Assembly: GCA_900320095.1 (NCBI GenBank)
Contig: ONQZ01000011.1
Location: 1 to 64,000 of the forward strand
Length of the DNA: 64,000 nucleotides
Origin: an uncultured Lentisphaerota bacterium
GTDB taxonomy: Bacteria; Verrucomicrobiota; Lentisphaeria; Victivallales; UBA1829
Direction of reading: 5' to 3'
In this document: positions 1-8,099 of the stretch, piece after piece
How the letters are laid out: the number at the start of each line of letters is the position of its first letter
How positions within the stretch are numbered: position 1 is the first letter of the stretch
Notes under the pieces: generated by a model
Database searches by the model: none
Told to the model about the DNA's origin: nothing
Seen by the model: the letters and a program-made list of their open reading frames with translations, nothing else
Program-made: the position numbers and the translations under genes

Positions 1-192
1 GCCGCCGGGAGCGCCGCCGCCGAAGCCGCCGAAGCCGCCCATACCGCCGCCGAAGCCGCCGAAGCCGCCCATAGCGGGAGCGCCGCCGTTACCAGCACCA
101 GCGCCTGCGCCGGGGCCGGCCGGAGCCTGTGCGAAGACCGTGATCGCGAGGGCGATCGCCGCTGCGCAACCGAGGAAATGACCGAGTTTCAT
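1..192 (-). CDS. Gly-rich secreted protein, 5' part only (gene runs off the left edge)
   Basis: Only the first 64 codons lie in the window. They open with a Sec-type signal peptide (Met-Lys start, hydrophobic stretch of about 15 residues, likely cleavage after Val-Phe-Ala). A low-complexity region follows, rich in Gly, Ala and Pro with repeated Gly-Gly-Phe and Gly-Met blocks. The start is supported by AGGAG about 6 bases upstream and a good promoter about 100 bases upstream. No enzymatic domain is visible in the part present. It may be a short structural or surface protein, or the N-terminus of something longer. A similar Gly/Phe-rich stretch occurs inside the GH2 enzyme at 49.4 kb. The family is not recognised. 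Confidence 0.75.
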   Translation of the reverse strand, partial: MKLGHFLGCAAAIALAITVFAQAPAGPGAGAGAGNGGAPAMGGFGGFGGGMGGFGGFGGGAPGG

Positions 193-293
193 ATTGAACT
201 CCTTGTGATTTGTTGGTGTGAGCCTGAATCCTTTCACCACCTGGCGAGGGGATCTTGAGCTCACTTGTTTGGTTGTTTCGGGTTTTCAGCGAT

Positions 294-322
294 AATATAC
301 AATCGTGGATTTGATTTTTCAA
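294..322 (-). promoter_or_regulatory. Sigma-70-like promoter of the Gly-rich gene
   Basis: On the minus strand TTGAAA (317-322), 17 bases, then TATATT (294-299). The gene starts about 100 bases downstream. Confidence 0.75.
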
Positions 323-542
323 TAGTAAAAGATATGTATAATATGATAAAAACATGTGTTTTTTATCAAGAAATGTAAAAACCTTAATCTTCGATTTTGT
401 GTAAAGTCTAAACTGCTTTCCGCCTGAACCCCGTTTCCCTGACATTGATTTTTTATCTAGGACCGTAACTTTTCTTAACGTGCCGGAAAAGCCGCCGCGT
501 TCGCCGGGGGTGTTTTGGCGGTCTTTTCGAGCTTGTCCGGGT

Positions 543-578
543 AAAAAAATCCCGTCGCCCCGGTGAGAGGCGGCGGGA
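543..578 (-). terminator. Rho-independent terminator after marR
   Basis: A 10-bp stem (550-559 with 569-578, one G-U pair) is followed on the minus strand by seven T residues (543-549). It lies 37 bases beyond the marR stop codon and ends the lipoprotein/secretin/marR operon. Confidence 0.85.
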
Positions 579-614
579 TGACGTTGAACTGACGTGAGGT
601 GGAATCGGGCCGGA

Positions 615-1124
615 TTACGCGCCTTCCTCCCCGTCGTCGATCGTCCTGTTGATGATGTCCATCGCCTGGGAGACGGTCGCCAGCTCCTCGCGGGTACACG
701 TCCGGAGGTAGCCCTCGATGAAGGCGTTGAACCTGTCGACGACCTCGCCGATGAACTTCGCGCCCTTTTCGGAGAGCGAAATCCGGACGTTTCTGCGGTC
801 GTTCGGGTCGTCGGTGCGGATGAGGTATCCGCTCTGGACGAGCTTGTCGACGAAGAGTGAGGCGCCGGCGGAGGTGAGGCCGGTGACCGCCATGATGCGG
901 CTGAGGTTGCACGGCATGGCGAACCGGACGATCATGAGCTGGTTGAACTGGCTGCGCTGGATCTCGTAGGCGTGCTCCTTCCAGTCCTGTTCGAGGAACG
1001 CGCGGTGCTTGCGTTCGAGGAGGCGGACCATCTTCTTGAGCGCCTCGAGGTCCGGCGAGGTCTCAGGAAGCGGCGCCCCGGCACCGGGGCGCTTCGCCTG
1101 TTTGCCGCCGTTCTTCTTCATCAC
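615..1124 (-). CDS. MarR-family transcriptional regulator
   Basis: 169-aa DNA-binding regulator. A winged helix-turn-helix occupies roughly residues 60-135. The recognition region reads LTSAGASLFVDKLVQSGYL, followed by the MarR wing signature Asp-x-x-Asp-Arg-Arg-x-x-x-Ile-x-Leu. Flanking helices would form the dimer interface. The N-terminal 25 residues are basic and probably disordered. The start overlaps the stop of the upstream secretin gene by 4 bases (ATGA), so it is translated as the last gene of that operon. MarR proteins usually repress their own operon and respond to small ligands, so it may control the secretin genes; that is inference. A second Met at codon 2 is an equally possible start. 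Confidence 0.88.
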   Translation of the reverse strand: MMKKNGGKQAKRPGAGAPLPETSPDLEALKKMVRLLERKHRAFLEQDWKEHAYEIQRSQFNQLMIVRFAMPCNLSRIMAVTGLTSAGASLFVDKLVQSGYLIRTDDPNDRRNVRISLSEKGAKFIGEVVDRFNAFIEGYLRTCTREELATVSQAMDIINRTIDDGEEGA

Positions 1125-3142
1125 TTCATCTCCTGATAATCGTCGTTGATGAAGTTTCCGACCTTGTCAAGGCGTTCGACGCGGTCGGAGCGGTCGTCGT
1201 CGAGTCCGTACTGCTGGAAGAACATGTTGCCGACGCGGCTGGTCATGCCCTTGTTGACGCTCTTGACGATCTTGCCGAGGTCTTCGGAGATGTCCTCGCC
1301 GACCTTGTCGTCGGGGTTGGAGTACTCGACCTTGGCGATCACGACGAGCTGGGACTGCTTGATGGACTCGGACTCGGTGGAGACGGCGCGTCCGATGATG
1401 GGGATGTCCTTCAGGAAGGGCAGGCCGGCGGTACTGCGGACGGACTCGGATTTCTTGAGGCCGCCGATCACGAATTCCTCGGCCTCGGTGCCGATCTGGA
1501 AGGTCGTGCCGGTCTGGGACTTGCTCATGCGTGCGGAGCCGTCGGCATTCCAGCCGAGCAGGGAGATGCTGTCGAGGTCGAAGGTGATCTTGGCGGCCTT
1601 GGAGGTGACGACCGGGGTGACGCGGAGGTCGAACTTGAAGCCGTCGGTGACCATCGGGTACTGGAGCCAGCCGTGGATGATGCCGGGGGCGGCGTTCGCG
1701 TTGTCCCAGTTGGTATTGTAGTACGCGCCGTTGACGACGGTGCCGTCGGCCTTGACGTAGCCGGTGAGGAACTTGGCGAGCGGGCTGGTCTTGGAGTCGT
1801 CGCCGAAGACCTTCGCGGAGACGTCGCCGTAGGTGTTCGTGCCGGTCTGGGTGTTCATGGTGCGGAGCGTGTAGCCGTCGGGACGGATGATCGCGCCGGT
1901 CTTCGCGTCCTTGTAGAACTCCTGGATCTTGGAGAGCGGCTGGATCTTGGTGATCGCCTCGCGGAGGATGGTGTCCGGGTTCGGGTCGGTGTAGGTGAAT
2001 TCGCCCGTGCCCTCGGCGATGGTCTTCGCGCCGGCGGTGTAGAACGTGCGGTCATAGAAGAATCCTGAGGCGACCTGGACGGTGGAGACGGTGCGGTTCT
2101 GCGCCACGATCTCGCCGCGAGCGAGGATCTTCGCCTTGCCGATGGAGGTCATGAAGTCGAGGTAGCGGCTGTTCCACTTCGGGTTGAAGTTCCAGTAGGA
2201 GACCTTGTTGAAGCTTGTGTCCTGGACGCTGCTGGTGAAGAAGGTGCCCCAGTTGCGGCTCATCATGGCGCCGGCGGAGAAGAGGTCGACGCCCTCGTTG
2301 TTCTTCCAGCTCTGGAAGTCGACGCCGATGCGGTCGTCGTTCTCGGCGTAGATCTCGATGATGCGGTAGGAGATCTTGACCTCGGGGATCGGGCGGTCGT
2401 AGCTCACGAGGAGCTTGCGCATGTCTTCCCAGGACCATTCCGGGGCGCAGACCACGAGCGCGTTCAGCTCGCCGTCGACCAGGATCGTGCTGGGGGAGAT
2501 CTCGAACTGCGGATCGAGCTCGGAGGAGCCGACCTTCAGGAGCATGTCGCGGAGGTTCGCGGCCTTGCTGGCGCGCGGGAAGTAGATGCGCGTCCCGGCG
2601 TCGCCGGAGTAGGTCAGGCCCTTGCGGTCGAGCGCGGCGACGATGCTGTCGATGCCGCGACCGTCCTCGTTGTCGCTGAAGCGGTATTCCTCGGCGGAGA
2701 CGAGGACCACGCCGGTGCCGTCGTCGAACTTGACGGCGGTCGCCTGGGCGGGGCTGGTGCTGACGCTGCGCGCGCCGACGGCGGCTTCAAGATAGCTGCG
2801 GACCGCGTAGGGGTCGGCGTTCCTGATCGTGTAGGGCTTCGTGATCACGAGCGGATCGGTGTTGTCGCGGATGACGGTGATCTCCTTCGTGCCGTCCTTC
2901 ACGTCGATCTTCAGCTGCGCCTGGACGTTGGACGGGCCGTAGCCGCCGGTCGGGGCACCCTGTTCGCTCTTGGCGGAGCCGGGGATCGCCTGCGGGGTGA
3001 CGGTGATCTGGGAGGGGACCTTCGCGCCTTCCAGGATGGAGACGTTCGGCGGGGGCTGGGGGAGCTGGTCGGAGTTGCAGGAAGCCGCGACGAGTCCGGC
3101 GGCGAACGTCAGGATGATATTTCTGTAGAGTTTGGTTTTCAT
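1121..3142 (-). CDS. Secretin-family lipoprotein (type II/III secretin C-terminal domain)
   Basis: 673 aa. A lipoprotein signal peptide with lipobox Ala-Ala-Ser-Cys (Cys22) predicts outer-membrane anchoring. N-terminal and middle regions resemble secretin N-domains (short alpha/beta repeats around residues 90-260, including a segment about strands and 'single base-pair' style PEVKISYRIIEIYAEN). The C-terminal part has the secretin gate signature: Gly-Gly-Leu, then GLPFLKDIPIIGRAVST and a final hydrophobic strand. Secretins form large outer-membrane pores for type II/III secretion, type IV pili or filamentous phage. The gene lies 3 bases after another secretin-like gene and overlaps marR. No ATPase or pseudopilin is beside it. 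It could serve the Tad system at 37.7-42 kb or a separate exporter. Confidence 0.85.
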   Translation of the reverse strand: MKTKLYRNIILTFAAGLVAASCNSDQLPQPPPNVSILEGAKVPSQITVTPQAIPGSAKSEQGAPTGGYGPSNVQAQLKIDVKDGTKEITVIRDNTDPLVITKPYTIRNADPYAVRSYLEAAVGARSVSTSPAQATAVKFDDGTGVVLVSAEEYRFSDNEDGRGIDSIVAALDRKGLTYSGDAGTRIYFPRASKAANLRDMLLKVGSSELDPQFEISPSTILVDGELNALVVCAPEWSWEDMRKLLVSYDRPIPEVKISYRIIEIYAENDDRIGVDFQSWKNNEGVDLFSAGAMMSRNWGTFFTSSVQDTSFNKVSYWNFNPKWNSRYLDFMTSIGKAKILARGEIVAQNRTVSTVQVASGFFYDRTFYTAGAKTIAEGTGEFTYTDPNPDTILREAITKIQPLSKIQEFYKDAKTGAIIRPDGYTLRTMNTQTGTNTYGDVSAKVFGDDSKTSPLAKFLTGYVKADGTVVNGAYYNTNWDNANAAPGIIHGWLQYPMVTDGFKFDLRVTPVVTSKAAKITFDLDSISLLGWNADGSARMSKSQTGTTFQIGTEAEEFVIGGLKKSESVRSTAGLPFLKDIPIIGRAVSTESESIKQSQLVVIAKVEYSNPDDKVGEDISEDLGKIVKSVNKGMTSRVGNMFFQQYGLDDDRSDRVERLDKVGNFINDDYQEMK

Positions 3143-3145
3143 GGA

Positions 3146-4777
3146 TCAGTCCTCGCTTTCGGCATTCTGTTCGGTTTCGGCATTCTGTTCGGCTGCGGGC
3201 ACTGCCTTGGGGGCATCGTCTTCGCTGCTGCGGAAGGGATTTTCGATGCGGCGCTTCACGTCCTTGTTGACGCTCTGCGTCTGCGGGATGCCTTTCTTCT
3301 CCTCGGGGTGGAGCAGGACGGCTTCGGCGGTCACGATCACGTAGGTGCGTTCCTTGATGCTGGTGACGGTGCTGAAGAGGTATTTGAGGACGGGGATGCG
3401 GCAGAGGATCGGGAGGCCGATGGTCTGCTCGACGTCGTTTTCCTTTTCGTACACGGTGAGGACTTTTTCCTGTCCGAGGCCGAGGGAGGCCGCGCCCGCG
3501 CAGAGGACGTTGTTGCTGAGTTCGGCGCCGGTGTTGCCGCGTTCGACGACGTCCTTGAAGAACAGGGAGTAATCGAACATCACGCAGCCGTTTGTCTTGA
3601 CCATGTCCTTGTTGAGGTCGGAGGCGGCGTCCTTGACTTTGTACTTTTCATCGTAGGCTCCGGCGGGTGCGTTTTCCTGGGGGAGGCAGATGAACGGGTT
3701 GATGATCTGGACGTCGAGCGCGGGAGGATTGGAGTACTTGTTGCCGTCCTCGTCCTCGTAGTAGCTCTTGCCGACGAACGTGCGGCCGAGGACGTTCTTG
3801 GCGATGTTCTGGTATTCCGGCTCCATGGAGGCGCGGTAGATGAACGGGGCCTTGTCCGCGGCGGCTTCCTGCGCGGCGCGGAGCATCGCGTACTCCTCAA
3901 GCGAGCGGACCGGGGTGTTCACCATAGTCAGGGAGACGTTCGCGGCGACGGCGGCGTTGCCGGACTGCTGGAGGCAGCGGATGAAGCTCATGTCGAACTG
4001 CGGCGCGGTGAAGAAACCGGCGTAGTCCCAGGTGGAGGTGGCTGCGAAGACCATGTCCTCGAGAGCCTGGTCGACGGCGAGGCGGCCGACGTTGTAGCTC
4101 AGGTTGAGCAGGTTCACGCCGGGGCCGTTCTTCCACGCGAGGTAGTCGAAGCCCCAGTCCTTGAGGTCGCTGTCGCGGAGTTCGTAGTAGTTGAGGCGGA
4201 GCGCGACCTGGGGCAGGGGGCGGTCAAGCTCGGTTTCGATGAAGTCGAGCGTGCCGCGTGCCGCGTCGGTCTGGTCGCGCCAGAAGATCGTGTTGGTCTC
4301 GTCGTTCACGTAGGACTTGCCGACGGACGTGCCGAGCGTCTTGTCGATCAGGTCGGTGAGTTCCTGCGCGGCGCGGTATTTCGGGGTGTAGGCGATGCGC
4401 GCCACGCCGGTGCCCTGGATGCCTTTCTGGCCGGGGCGGTCGAGCGCGGCGACGATCTGGTCGACGTAGGGGAGGAAATCCTTGCCCGTGGAGACGAGGA
4501 TCGCGTCCTTGGCGTCCGGCGCGATGGCCGTGACGCGGCGGATCGAGGAGCTGCGGTTGTAGCGCTGGATCGCGGAGTTCACGAACGGCAGAACGGACTC
4601 GGAGGTCACGTTCTTCAGTTCGTACACGCGGCTGTCGAAACGGATCTGCGCGTCGTCCTGCTTCAGGTGAATGGTTCTTGCGGATCCGTCGTCCTGCGAC
4701 GCGTCGTCCGCGGCGAGGGAGACGAGACAGAGCGTCCCGGCGGCCAGGCAGAGAAGGATTCTTGCGGTCTTGTTCAT
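3146..4777 (-). CDS. Second secretin-like outer-membrane protein
   Basis: 543 aa with a Sec signal peptide (hydrophobic core residues 6-22, cleavage near Leu-Ala-Ala-Asp) but no lipobox, unlike its neighbour. Residues 55-240 resemble secretin N-domains (LDRPLPQVALRLNYYELRDS is the typical strand). The C-terminal region carries the secretin pattern IGLPILCRIPVLKYLFSTVTS and a closing hydrophobic strand. It then runs into a charged tail of about 60 residues containing a duplicated AEQNAETEQNAESED-like motif. It is transcribed immediately before the lipoprotein secretin and is probably a divergent paralogue. Whether the two build one mixed ring or two different pores cannot be told. No good ribosome binding site is visible at the ATG. 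Confidence 0.8.
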   Translation of the reverse strand: MNKTARILLCLAAGTLCLVSLAADDASQDDGSARTIHLKQDDAQIRFDSRVYELKNVTSESVLPFVNSAIQRYNRSSSIRRVTAIAPDAKDAILVSTGKDFLPYVDQIVAALDRPGQKGIQGTGVARIAYTPKYRAAQELTDLIDKTLGTSVGKSYVNDETNTIFWRDQTDAARGTLDFIETELDRPLPQVALRLNYYELRDSDLKDWGFDYLAWKNGPGVNLLNLSYNVGRLAVDQALEDMVFAATSTWDYAGFFTAPQFDMSFIRCLQQSGNAAVAANVSLTMVNTPVRSLEEYAMLRAAQEAAADKAPFIYRASMEPEYQNIAKNVLGRTFVGKSYYEDEDGNKYSNPPALDVQIINPFICLPQENAPAGAYDEKYKVKDAASDLNKDMVKTNGCVMFDYSLFFKDVVERGNTGAELSNNVLCAGAASLGLGQEKVLTVYEKENDVEQTIGLPILCRIPVLKYLFSTVTSIKERTYVIVTAEAVLLHPEEKKGIPQTQSVNKDVKRRIENPFRSSEDDAPKAVPAAEQNAETEQNAESED

Positions 4778-4846
4778 GTGTCTTTTCGGGGTTTGGGTGA
4801 GGGTATGTGTATGGGTTGGTATGATCGAAAACGATGAGGGCGGCCC

Positions 4847-4880
4847 CGGAACATGCGGTTCCGTTTTGTTTTGTGTTTTT
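4847..4880 (+). terminator. Terminator-like hairpin on the plus strand without an upstream gene
   Basis: A 6-bp stem CGGAAC/GTTCCG (4847-4852, 4858-4863) is followed by a T-rich run on the plus strand. Nothing on the plus strand ends here, so it would act only on antisense transcripts. The function is unknown. Confidence 0.3.
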
Positions 4881-4916
4881 TGTGTGGGGGGGGGCCGGGA
4901 ACGCCGTCCGTCCGGA

Positions 4917-5378
4917 TCAGAGGAAATTGAAGCCGACGATGATGACTTCGCCCTTGGTGTCGTGTCCGGCGAGGACGCGGAACAGCGCTTCGCTGTAGTA
5001 TTCCTTGTCCTCTTTGTTTTTGAGCACGAAACGGACTTTCCAGATGTACGGGGTGATCGCGATGTGTTCGAGCGCGGTGACGAAGCTGAACGAGACCGGC
5101 TTGCCGAGGGTTTCCGTGATGACCTTGCGCGAAAGCTCGAACTTGTCCTTGCCGAATTCCTCCTTCATCTCGGGCGAGAGCAGGGCGATGAACCCGGACG
5201 CATCATCCTTCAGGAAGGCTTCCAGCAGCTTGCGGGAGTATTCGCGTTCCTCCGCCTGCTCGACGCTCAGCTCGGCGTCGGCGGGGTCGGGCGGGAGTTC
5301 GCGGATGGTCGTGCATGCGGAGACTGCGCCTGCGAGGAGGACGGCGGCGAGAGCGGAGAAACGGGAAGCGTTTTTCAT
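4917..5378 (-). CDS. Small predicted lipoprotein, candidate secretin accessory protein
   Basis: 153 aa from the Met at 5378. An upstream in-frame start would add 22 residues and spoil the signal peptide. The signal peptide ends in lipobox Val-Ser-Ala-Cys (Cys22). The mature part is a single small alpha/beta domain, with a helical first half (EQAEEREYSRKLLEAFLKDD) and strands later. It resembles the small NTF2-like/DUF4864-type folds, but no family is assigned. It is the first gene after a strong promoter and lies 139 bases upstream of the two secretin genes on the same strand. Small outer-membrane lipoproteins beside secretins often act as pilotins, so that role is a reasonable guess, not something the sequence proves. 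Confidence 0.7.
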   Translation of the reverse strand: MKNASRFSALAAVLLAGAVSACTTIRELPPDPADAELSVEQAEEREYSRKLLEAFLKDDASGFIALLSPEMKEEFGKDKFELSRKVITETLGKPVSFSFVTALEHIAITPYIWKVRFVLKNKEDKEYYSEALFRVLAGHDTKGEVIIVGFNFL

Positions 5379-5435
5379 GAAGTGGTCTCTTTTCTGGAAA
5401 GTGTCTTTTGTAAAAAATAGTTTTGTCGCAAAGAT

Positions 5436-5463
5436 AATATACATGAAAATTGTTTAAAGTCAA
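5436..5463 (-). promoter_or_regulatory. Promoter of the lipoprotein-secretin-marR operon
   Basis: Minus strand TTGACT (5458-5463), 16 bases, TATATT (5436-5441), about 58 bases before the start codon. No equally good promoter is seen in the gap before the secretins. Confidence 0.7.
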
Positions 5464-5551
5464 ACATAAATCAGCGGGAATCAGTTAAAAAGCGTGAAAA
5501 AAGACGAAAATAGACCGTTGCGGAAAGCGTGAGGAGAAAACAAGGAGAAAA

Positions 5552-6307
5552 TCAGTCTTCCGCGCCGCAGTCGTCGGGGGAAGATTCGCGGGCGCAGTCG
5601 TCCGCGCGGTCCGAGGCGTCGCGGGCGTCGATCACGAGCACGCATTCGCCTTTCCAGTTGACCTTTTTCGCCTGTTCGGCGAGCTGCGCCGCGGGGCCGC
5701 GGAGGATCTGTTCGTGGATCTTGGTCGCCTCGCGGACGAGCGCGAGCGGGGTGTCCGGGCCGACGATCTCGCTGACTTCGGCGAGGAGCTTCGCGATGCG
5801 GAACGGCGATTCGAAGACGACCGCGGTGCGTTTGTCGGCGGCGATGCGTTCGAGTTCGGCGCGGCGGCGTCCGCTCTTGACGGGGACGAAGCCGTGGAAC
5901 GTGAAGTGGTCGGAGGGGAGGGCGCTCGCGGAGACTGCGAAAGTCAGGGCGGAGACGCCGGGGATGATGACCGGTTCGATGCCCGCTTCGACGGCGGCGC
6001 GGATGAGCATGAATCCGGGGTCGGCGATGCACGGGGTGCCGGCGTCGCTCACGAGCGCGGCGGTGAGGCCGTTTTGAATGCGCCGGATGAGGGCGGGCGT
6101 CCGTGCGTGTTCGTTGAAGATGTGGTAGGATTCCAGCGGCTTTTTAATGTCGAAATGCTGGAGCAGGATGGCCGTGCGGCGCGTGTCCTCGGCGAGGATG
6201 AGATCGACTTCTTTCAGGACACGGAGCGCACGAAGCGTGATGTCCTCAAGATTCCCGATGGGTGTGGCGACGATGTAGAGCGTGCCGGAGGCTGGACGGT
6301 CGGCCAT
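5552..6307 (-). CDS. rsmI: 16S rRNA (cytidine1402-2'-O)-methyltransferase RsmI
   Basis: 251 aa of the SAM-dependent tetrapyrrole-methylase fold. It adds the 2'-O-methyl group to C1402 in the decoding centre of 16S rRNA. Diagnostic motifs are the N-terminal GTLYIVATPIGNLEDITLRA, the AEDTRRT motif, LVSDAGTPCIADPG, and PGVSALTFAVSASALP followed by FHGFVP. The last 20 residues form a charged Asp/Ala-rich tail outside the usual family length. The gene follows a 71-aa gene after 21 bases and shares its promoter. Confidence 0.95.
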   Translation of the reverse strand: MADRPASGTLYIVATPIGNLEDITLRALRVLKEVDLILAEDTRRTAILLQHFDIKKPLESYHIFNEHARTPALIRRIQNGLTAALVSDAGTPCIADPGFMLIRAAVEAGIEPVIIPGVSALTFAVSASALPSDHFTFHGFVPVKSGRRRAELERIAADKRTAVVFESPFRIAKLLAEVSEIVGPDTPLALVREATKIHEQILRGPAAQLAEQAKKVNWKGECVLVIDARDASDRADDCARESSPDDCGAED

Positions 6308-6328
6308 GGAAAAGACAAGCTCCGCGGA

Positions 6329-6544
6329 TCAGCGGTGCTCGAAGAATTCGGATTTCTTCTGTTCGAGGAGGAGGCCGACGCGGTCGAGGTCGATGGGCGT
6401 ATAGCCGTTTTCCTCAAGGAAGGCGCAGAATTCGAGCCAGTCCGTGTGGTTCCATTCGCCATTATGACGAGTAACGAAATCTTGTGCGAGGCTGGTTTTC
6501 GCGAGTCTCGCCAAATTTTTTTCGGCAATGGATGAAGAAGACAT
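6329..6544 (-). CDS. 71-aa conserved-looking small protein of unknown function
   Basis: Starts at the Met at 6544, preceded by AGAGGT with 8-base spacing. The longer in-frame extension would run over the promoter. The protein is soluble with no signal peptide or membrane segment. It is helical at the N-terminus (SIAEKNLARLAKTSLAQDFV), then has a Trp-rich middle (Asn-Gly-Glu-Trp-Asn-His-Thr-Asp-Trp) and a helical C-terminus. The alternation of charged and hydrophobic residues looks like a folded single domain. It leads the rsmI operon. The family is not recognised. Confidence 0.72.
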   Translation of the reverse strand: MSSSSIAEKNLARLAKTSLAQDFVTRHNGEWNHTDWLEFCAFLEENGYTPIDLDRVGLLLEQKKSEFFEHR

Positions 6545-6582
6545 TAGGCTTACCTCTTGGTTTTTAACAAAACGGAGTAAAT

Positions 6583-6610
6583 AATATACCACAAAAATCC
6601 GAAAAAGCAA
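6583..6610 (-). promoter_or_regulatory. Promoter of the 71-aa gene and rsmI
   Basis: Minus strand TTGCTT (6605-6610), 16 bases, TATATT (6583-6588). It lies about 40 bases upstream of the 71-aa start. Confidence 0.6.
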
Positions 6611-6772
6611 GAAAAATCAACGTCTTTTTTGAAAAAAATGCTTTTGTGCTTCAGGCGTTTTGAACGGAACTTCTCTTATTGTTTCAGATTTTTCAACACT
6701 TTCTCTTTGAGCTTGTTTCAGGCGGGGAAAACGGATGCCGGAACGGGCGGTTCCCTGCATCCTCAGCGGGGG

Positions 6773-8056
6773 TCAGCGGACCCTGACGCCCAGATGCGCC
6801 AGGACGTCGCCGCAGAGATGCAGCGAGCCGCAGAGGACGGTGGGGCGCGCCGGGTCGAGCGATTCGAGCGCGAGGTCCAGTGCTGAGTCGGACGCGGGGA
6901 TGCCCGGCGCGATGCGTGCCAGCTCGGATTCGAGCTCGGCGGCGGACTTGCTGGGACGGGCGGATTCCGGCCGCACGAAGACGAACTCGGTCGCGAGGGG
7001 AGCGAGCACGCGGAGACTGTCGATGGTGTCCTTGTCGGAGAACGCGCCGAAGATGAAGCGGAACTTCTGCCCGGGGAAGACTTCGCGGAGCGTTTCCGCG
7101 AGCACGCCGATGCCCTCGGGATTGTGTGCGCCGTCCAGCACGAGCCCGAACTCGGGATACAGGTCGAATCGTCCCTGCCACGCCGTATGCCGGAGGCCGT
7201 CGATCGCCGCAGCGAAATCGAATCCGCCGAGGTCGGCGAGGTAGCGCAGGACGGAGAACGCGAGCGCGGCGTTTCTGCGCTGGTGCGGACCCGCCAGCCT
7301 GAGCGTGAGCGGGACGTCGTCGAACGTGAAGCGCTGTTCCACGGCGCGGCCGCCGTCGAGCAGGCGCACGCAGTCGGGCGCGGACGGCTCGGGCGGGATC
7401 CGGAACGGTGCATTGAGCTCGGCGGCGCGGAATCCGATCACGTTTCGGGCGGGGATCGGGGTGCCGGAGGAACAGTACACGGGGACGCCGGGCTTGACGA
7501 TGCCCGCCTTTTCGCCCGCGATCTTCTGGATCGTGTCGCCGAGGTACTGCGTGTGCTCCATGGAGATGCCGGTGACGACGGAGACGAGCGGCGTGACGAT
7601 GTTGGTGGCGTCCAGCCGTCCGCCCATGCCGACCTCCCACACCACATAGTCGCAGTGCGCGCGTGCGAAAAGCAGCGCGGCGATGAGCGTCGTGACCTCG
7701 AAATAGGTCGGCTTCATGCCGTCCCGTTCCAGCTTCGCGACGGCGGACAGGACGGCGTCCTGAACGGCACAGAGGGCTTCCTCCGTGACCGGACGGCCGT
7801 CGATGCGGAAGCGTTCGCACGGAGAAACGAGGTGGGGCGAGGAATAGAACCCTGTGCGGAATCCGGCGGCACGGAGCCCGGATTCGATCATGGCGCAGAC
7901 GGAGCCTTTGCCGTTGCTGCCCGCCACGTGGATGAACTTGAGGTCGCGTTCGGGCGATCCGGCGGCGAGGAAAAGCGCGCGCGTCTGGTCGAGGCCGAGC
8001 TTGATGCCGAAAAACTCAAGCCCGGCCAGCCAGTCGAGGAATTGACGGTTCGTCAT
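6773..8056 (-). CDS. folC: Bifunctional folylpolyglutamate synthase / dihydrofolate synthase
   Basis: 427-aa Mur-ligase-family enzyme of folate biosynthesis. It activates the pteroate or folate carboxylate with ATP and adds glutamate. Visible motifs are the P-loop IHVAGSNGKGSVCAMIESGL near residue 45, the TYFEVTTLIA segment, the VWEVGMGGRLDATNI metal/folate-binding loop, and the C-terminal-domain motif LVLDGAHNPEG. Length is normal. It is the last gene of the hisF-tolB operon, 43 bases after tolB. No Shine-Dalgarno sequence is obvious at the ATG. Downstream, 6629-6772 shows no gene. Confidence 0.95.
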   Translation of the reverse strand: MTNRQFLDWLAGLEFFGIKLGLDQTRALFLAAGSPERDLKFIHVAGSNGKGSVCAMIESGLRAAGFRTGFYSSPHLVSPCERFRIDGRPVTEEALCAVQDAVLSAVAKLERDGMKPTYFEVTTLIAALLFARAHCDYVVWEVGMGGRLDATNIVTPLVSVVTGISMEHTQYLGDTIQKIAGEKAGIVKPGVPVYCSSGTPIPARNVIGFRAAELNAPFRIPPEPSAPDCVRLLDGGRAVEQRFTFDDVPLTLRLAGPHQRRNAALAFSVLRYLADLGGFDFAAAIDGLRHTAWQGRFDLYPEFGLVLDGAHNPEGIGVLAETLREVFPGQKFRFIFGAFSDKDTIDSLRVLAPLATEFVFVRPESARPSKSAAELESELARIAPGIPASDSALDLALESLDPARPTVLCGSLHLCGDVLAHLGVRVR

Positions 8057-8099
8057 AGAGGAAGAGCGAATGCCTGTGAGGTAAAAAACGCGTCCGTCG

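Larger units (their letters stand above)
193..614. other. Intergenic region between the Gly-rich gene and marR
   Basis: These 422 bases hold no convincing gene. They contain the promoter and an approximately 95-base leader of the Gly-rich gene (294-322), an AT-rich stretch at about 300-470, and the terminator of the marR operon (543-578). The short reading frame over 89-445 has no family resemblance and crosses the promoter. Confidence 0.7.

Noticed and set aside
89-445. 118-codon minus-strand frame covering the start and leader of the Gly-rich gene
   Set aside because: It overlaps the promoter and a different, well-supported frame with signal peptide and Shine-Dalgarno.
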